This document shows, one piece after another, positions 61,001-64,000 of a DNA stretch of 64,000 nt. A program made the position numbers and the translations under genes. The stretch spans positions 46,189,678 through 46,253,677 of the forward strand of contig CM049307.1 in assembly GCA_026874595.1 (NCBI GenBank), in the 5' to 3' direction. The notes beneath the pieces are model-generated. The model was not told where the DNA came from and made no database searches. It saw nothing but the letters and a program-made list of their open reading frames with translations. Source of the stretch: Sipunculus nudus (lineage: Eukaryota > Annelida > Sipuncula > Golfingiida > Sipunculidae). Position 1 is the first letter of the stretch, and each line of letters starts with the position of its first letter.

Positions 61001-63336
61001 CTACAATTATATATTTATTAATTCATATATTATATATTTATATATGATTTGATTTTTTTTCCATGTACATATGGTACATCACCTGCTCCTAGTGAGTGTG
61101 TGGAACCTTGCAATTCAGTCATTTTTTTTGTCAAACAATTTTTTTATTGAGGTATTTAAAACTGATATTTACAGTGTGGACATTCTTTCAATATTGCATA
61201 AAAGGACAGACACATGTTCAGAACTTACCTATTTACATTTACCTTTTCTGTGCCACATTAATTCTTGTTATTTCTTCATATTTAAGATTTTTAAGTCCAG
61301 TAAAATGTTGAATTCCATAAACACTGTCAATGTTAAATTCCTATTTCTGTAATCCTCTCCATAAGACTTGTTTCTGCAAATCCTGTACAAACATTTGAAC
61401 ATTCTGTTTTATCTTCTGTTATATGTTTAATTTGATAAAAAAATCATAAATTTCCTTAATTGGCTTTCCAGTATTGTAACTGTAACAAGATCCAACTATT
61501 TACTTTAGATGACTCAAAGCTTATGTTATAAGTGGAGCTTTAAAAAATTCCCAAACATCAGGGGCATTCAGTAACATAGGTATGGATTGTTCATCATAAT
61601 TCCCACTTTGTCTTCTGCTGAGACTTCTCTGTGTGCTGTTGCTGTATATACTTGTGTATGTTTATGTATGTGCCATCCTTTGCTGTCTGTATGTGTGTGC
61701 GTGTAACCATTCTGGTGTATTGTGGGATCTAACAGGTGGCGGAGAGTATAAGTGAAGTCCAGGGTGAACCTCTTGACACTGAAACCGCTGACGAACTCTC
61801 TCAAAAACTGGAAGAACTTAGTACTGTGAGTCATTTAACCTCTCTCTGTGTTTTTGTCATCATGGCGTCATTTAATATCTTCTTATTATCAAGGGCATTT
61901 GTTTGTATATCTTATTGGTTTCCTAATTATTATCTTATCCTTGGGATACTTGAATGTTTTTCTTCAGAAATACCTTATTTTGATATTATGTAGATTATCA
62001 GAGATAAAAATGAAATTGATAATTCATTAAAAAAATAAAATGCCTGAAAACTATCTGAAAGAAATCTTTACCCTGAAAATTGTGAAAATAATGTATTTTT
62101 ACCTCCTGGAAGCTTATTTCCAGTTCATCCCAGCTCCCTGTATAATGATATATTGTTATATTGTCAGTGAAGAATTGGATTATGTCCACTGCCCGATTTA
62201 AATATCGGCTGAGTTGGCCGCAGGTTAAAACCTCATGTTCTAAAATTAAATTCATTTATTTGTTTTGCTCACGAAAATTGGTTAAGTATGAGTTCTGCTC
62301 AAGAAGATTGATTAAATGTTCAAAAAGTGATGATCTCAATTTAAAATTAACGTTCGAAAACAGGAACCAAAACTAGAAACACTCACTGAATATTTAGATT
62401 TAATCCATAGGATCAAGATTTTCATAATCATGCGTTTGTGACCAGCTTTGCTTTGTATATAACTAATGAGCATGATTGTTTATACCTACCAGCACCAAAT
62501 AATTTGCAAACTTTTGTTTGGGAAAATTTGTAAAAGTGTTTTCTACTTTCAATGTTCTACAGATAATTTTAGCTCAATATCATGAAAAAGATGAGTATTT
62601 CAAGTCAATAGTTCAGTATTTTTAAAAGACTTACATTTGGTACTTTCATGTATGACTCTTTTAATAAGCTCTTTACTTAATTTATTGTGTAGACAGTTCA
62701 TTTGTTAAAGGTTACTGAGTAGACTTTAATTCCTGACAAAATTCACCCATTATTTTGTGTAATTTTAAGTTAAAAAAAAAACTTTTATTTCTCTAGATAT
62801 GAGTTACAAGTACAAGGTTTATATGCAGAATTACTTTATATCTGTTACTTAATATGGCCACATAAATTTTAAATGATTTGCTATTGGAGAGCTATTCATA
62901 GGCAGTCTGTGAAGTCATTTCCTTTAAATATTACATCAAATATAGAATTTCTTTATGCTCTTATATATGACATGTAAAACTCTTGTAACATGTAAAGTTC
63001 ACAGTAAATAATACTTATTAAATATGTTTTATATGGGACATATATGATCTCAGTGGATCAGTTCATTGAATTCTATAATTATTGCAGGGCACTTGTTATA
63101 CACCTGTATTAAATTGATAGGGCATTAACACAGTTATTATAATTCTAGTTTTGGGGCTCTGTGTTTATAATTCCCCTATACCTAATATTTATGAAGGATA
63201 ATTCTTGACTTCTCTTTTTTTCAGGCCTCCGTAAGCTCTGCCGCATCTGATGGAGCTTCAGCGTTTGATCAGATTGCGGCAACAGAACAGGAGACAGTTG
63301 ATGCAGATGCTCCTTTACCTATTGCAGTAGGAAATG
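49071..63336 (+). CDS. SEC31A: SEC31A, COPII outer-coat subunit, N-terminal half (3' end beyond window)
   Basis: Sec31 pairs with Sec13 to form the outer cage of COPII vesicles at ER exit sites. Coding exons: 49079-49191, 49565-49654, 50623-50824, 51334-51429, 52011-52148, 52617-52759, 53793-53904, 55385-55540, 57750-57884, 58410-58643, 59842-59916, 61736-61825 and 63225 to about 63336. Introns are GT-AG and phases agree. Start is ATG at 49079 ([19 protein letters not shown]), 8 nt after an acceptor, so the 5' UTR begins in an upstream exon. Residues 1-335 form the WD40 propeller ([65 protein letters not shown]). Then follow [11 protein letters not shown]...FGGKLVTFE and [20 protein letters not shown], matching the vertebrate order. 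About 565 residues are visible; the alpha-solenoid, Pro-rich region and C-terminus lie beyond the edge. The last donor (GTACTC) is weak, so that exon end is uncertain. Confidence 0.95.
49980..50045. repeat. C-rich low-complexity tract in SEC31A intron 2
   Basis: Poly-C run of 14 or more with CCCAACCCC repeats; the minus strand could form a G-quadruplex. Confidence 0.85.
53004..53180. mobile_element. TACAGT-family MITE copy c (SEC31A intron 6)
   Basis: Ends TACAGTGGAATCTC and GAGGTTCTACTGTA, complementary at 12 of 14 positions, with TA at both outer edges as in Tc1/mariner-type target duplications. The interior repeats GGGCACCTC. This is the best-preserved copy of the family. Confidence 0.7.
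55784..55966. mobile_element. TACAGT-family MITE copy d (SEC31A intron 8)
   Basis: Starts TACAGTGTAACCGG and ends ACAGGTTCCACTGTC. The interior has repeated GGTGGTCTTATTAAAT-like and GGTCTTGATAGATAGG-like units. Confidence 0.65.
56584..57060. repeat. GC-rich insertion-like island in SEC31A intron 8
   Basis: About 480 bp of clearly higher GC than the surrounding intron, with abrupt edges. No terminal repeats or recognisable coding frame. It may be a non-autonomous transposable element of unknown class. Confidence 0.35.
57745..57752 (+). other. NAGNAG tandem acceptor, SEC31A coding exon 9
   Basis: The acceptor reads TTTCAGCAG, then GTTGCAGAC. Either AG gives an in-frame exon, differing by one Gln codon. 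Confidence 0.75.
58001..58207 (+). mobile_element. tRNA-related SINE, copy B (SEC31A intron 9)
   Basis: Head GCCTGGACAGTCCAGGGGTA, centre GGTGGTTTTCTCTGCATCC plus TGGTTTTCTCCACT, tail TTGTACAATCCATGTAAAAT plus AAATA, matching 37992-38224 on the other strand. Its box B region is decayed. Confidence 0.75.
58745..58860 (+). repeat. 25-bp minisatellite, 4 copies (SEC31A intron 10)
   Basis: GTGGGCCAAGAAAATCTTTT units start at 58766, 58791, 58816 and 58841. The surrounding intron is also rich in CAAGAAAAT and its inverse, so the array grew from a longer local repeat. Confidence 0.9.
59540..59711. mobile_element. TACAGT-family MITE copy e (SEC31A intron 10)
   Basis: Left end TACTATAAAACCTAG; right end read inversely AATACAGTAATACCTCACC. 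The interior includes AAGTGGTCACAT and TAGGTGGTTCCTAAA. Decayed. A further single end occurs near 60,259 (TACAGTGGAATGTC). Confidence 0.5.
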
Positions 63337-63859
63337 GTACTCTAGCTAAATACATTCTTTCATGATCATGTGAAAATATATATAAGGGTATATATTTATC
63401 TAACTTTTGTTTGGCTAAATATTCAAATGGTTTAATTTTTTTGGGATAATCCTCTCAATATTATTTCACAAGGGCTCTTATTTTTACGATATCACCAAGC
63501 AGAAACCTACACTGAGTGTATTATTAATACATGAATGGTTTCATCGGGGCCAGAGAGTTTTCCTTGATGTTAACAGATGGTATAAATCTTTGCATTTGAT
63601 AAACGTTAAAGGGAAAGTCAAACGGCTGGAAATATAAATCATCTGATAATAATCTATAATATATAATATCAACCTTAAATTATGGGTAACATGAAATATT
63701 TACTTGAAATATCATTTATAAGGACCATCTTAACCATGCATAACATATACATGAGAACTTTGAATAACTGATCACCAAGAGTTGAGGTTGCATGTTGTTT
63801 ATGGAAGTTTCATGTGTATGATACTTTCCCTGTCATAAATTTGAAACCCTTGCCAATCA

Positions 63860-64000
<141 letters not shown>

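Overview
The window is animal nuclear DNA: AT-rich, intron-rich, GT-AG splicing with phases that fit, and dense in SINE, MITE and LTR-type repeats. A secreted coiled-coil/C1q gene and several repeat types that I associate with molluscs suggest a lophotrochozoan, most likely a mollusc and perhaps a bivalve. That is inference; no species can be named.

Layout. 1-2230: intergenic repeats. 2240-4355 (-): 3' part of a C1q-domain gene (coiled-coil exon plus C1q exon) with an apparent frame break. 4356-11600: no gene; two hAT-type MITEs, a 295-bp inverted-repeat element and a 46-bp minisatellite. 11602-18493 (-): a complete but dead Ty3/gypsy-type LTR retrotransposon with integrase upstream of reverse transcriptase (Gmr1-like order), both LTRs, primer binding site, polypurine tract and target duplication. 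18531-19013: a second hAT-type MITE with a perfect 8-bp duplication. 19014-27598: intergenic, with tandem repeats and a terminal-inverted-repeat element. 27599-41404 (-): a six-exon SR splicing factor (SRSF3/SRSF7/Rbp1-like RRM, long RS domain, acidic tail). 41405-49070: its 5' flank, then repeats and very AT-rich microsatellite DNA. 49071-63336 (+): the 5' half of SEC31A (COPII outer coat), thirteen coding exons, continuing past the right edge, which lies in a long (TA)n tract.

The three host genes act in different processes (secreted lectin-like recognition, pre-mRNA splicing, ER export). The SR factor and SEC31A are head-to-head but 7.7 kb apart, so a shared promoter is unlikely. I found no operon, CRISPR array or prokaryote-like system and no convincing wholly new system. 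The most notable items are the pol domain order of the retroelement, the fully phase-2 exon structure of the SR gene (with a stop codon inside a consensus splice donor and a possible poison exon), and several MITE/SINE families recognisable from copies inside this one window.
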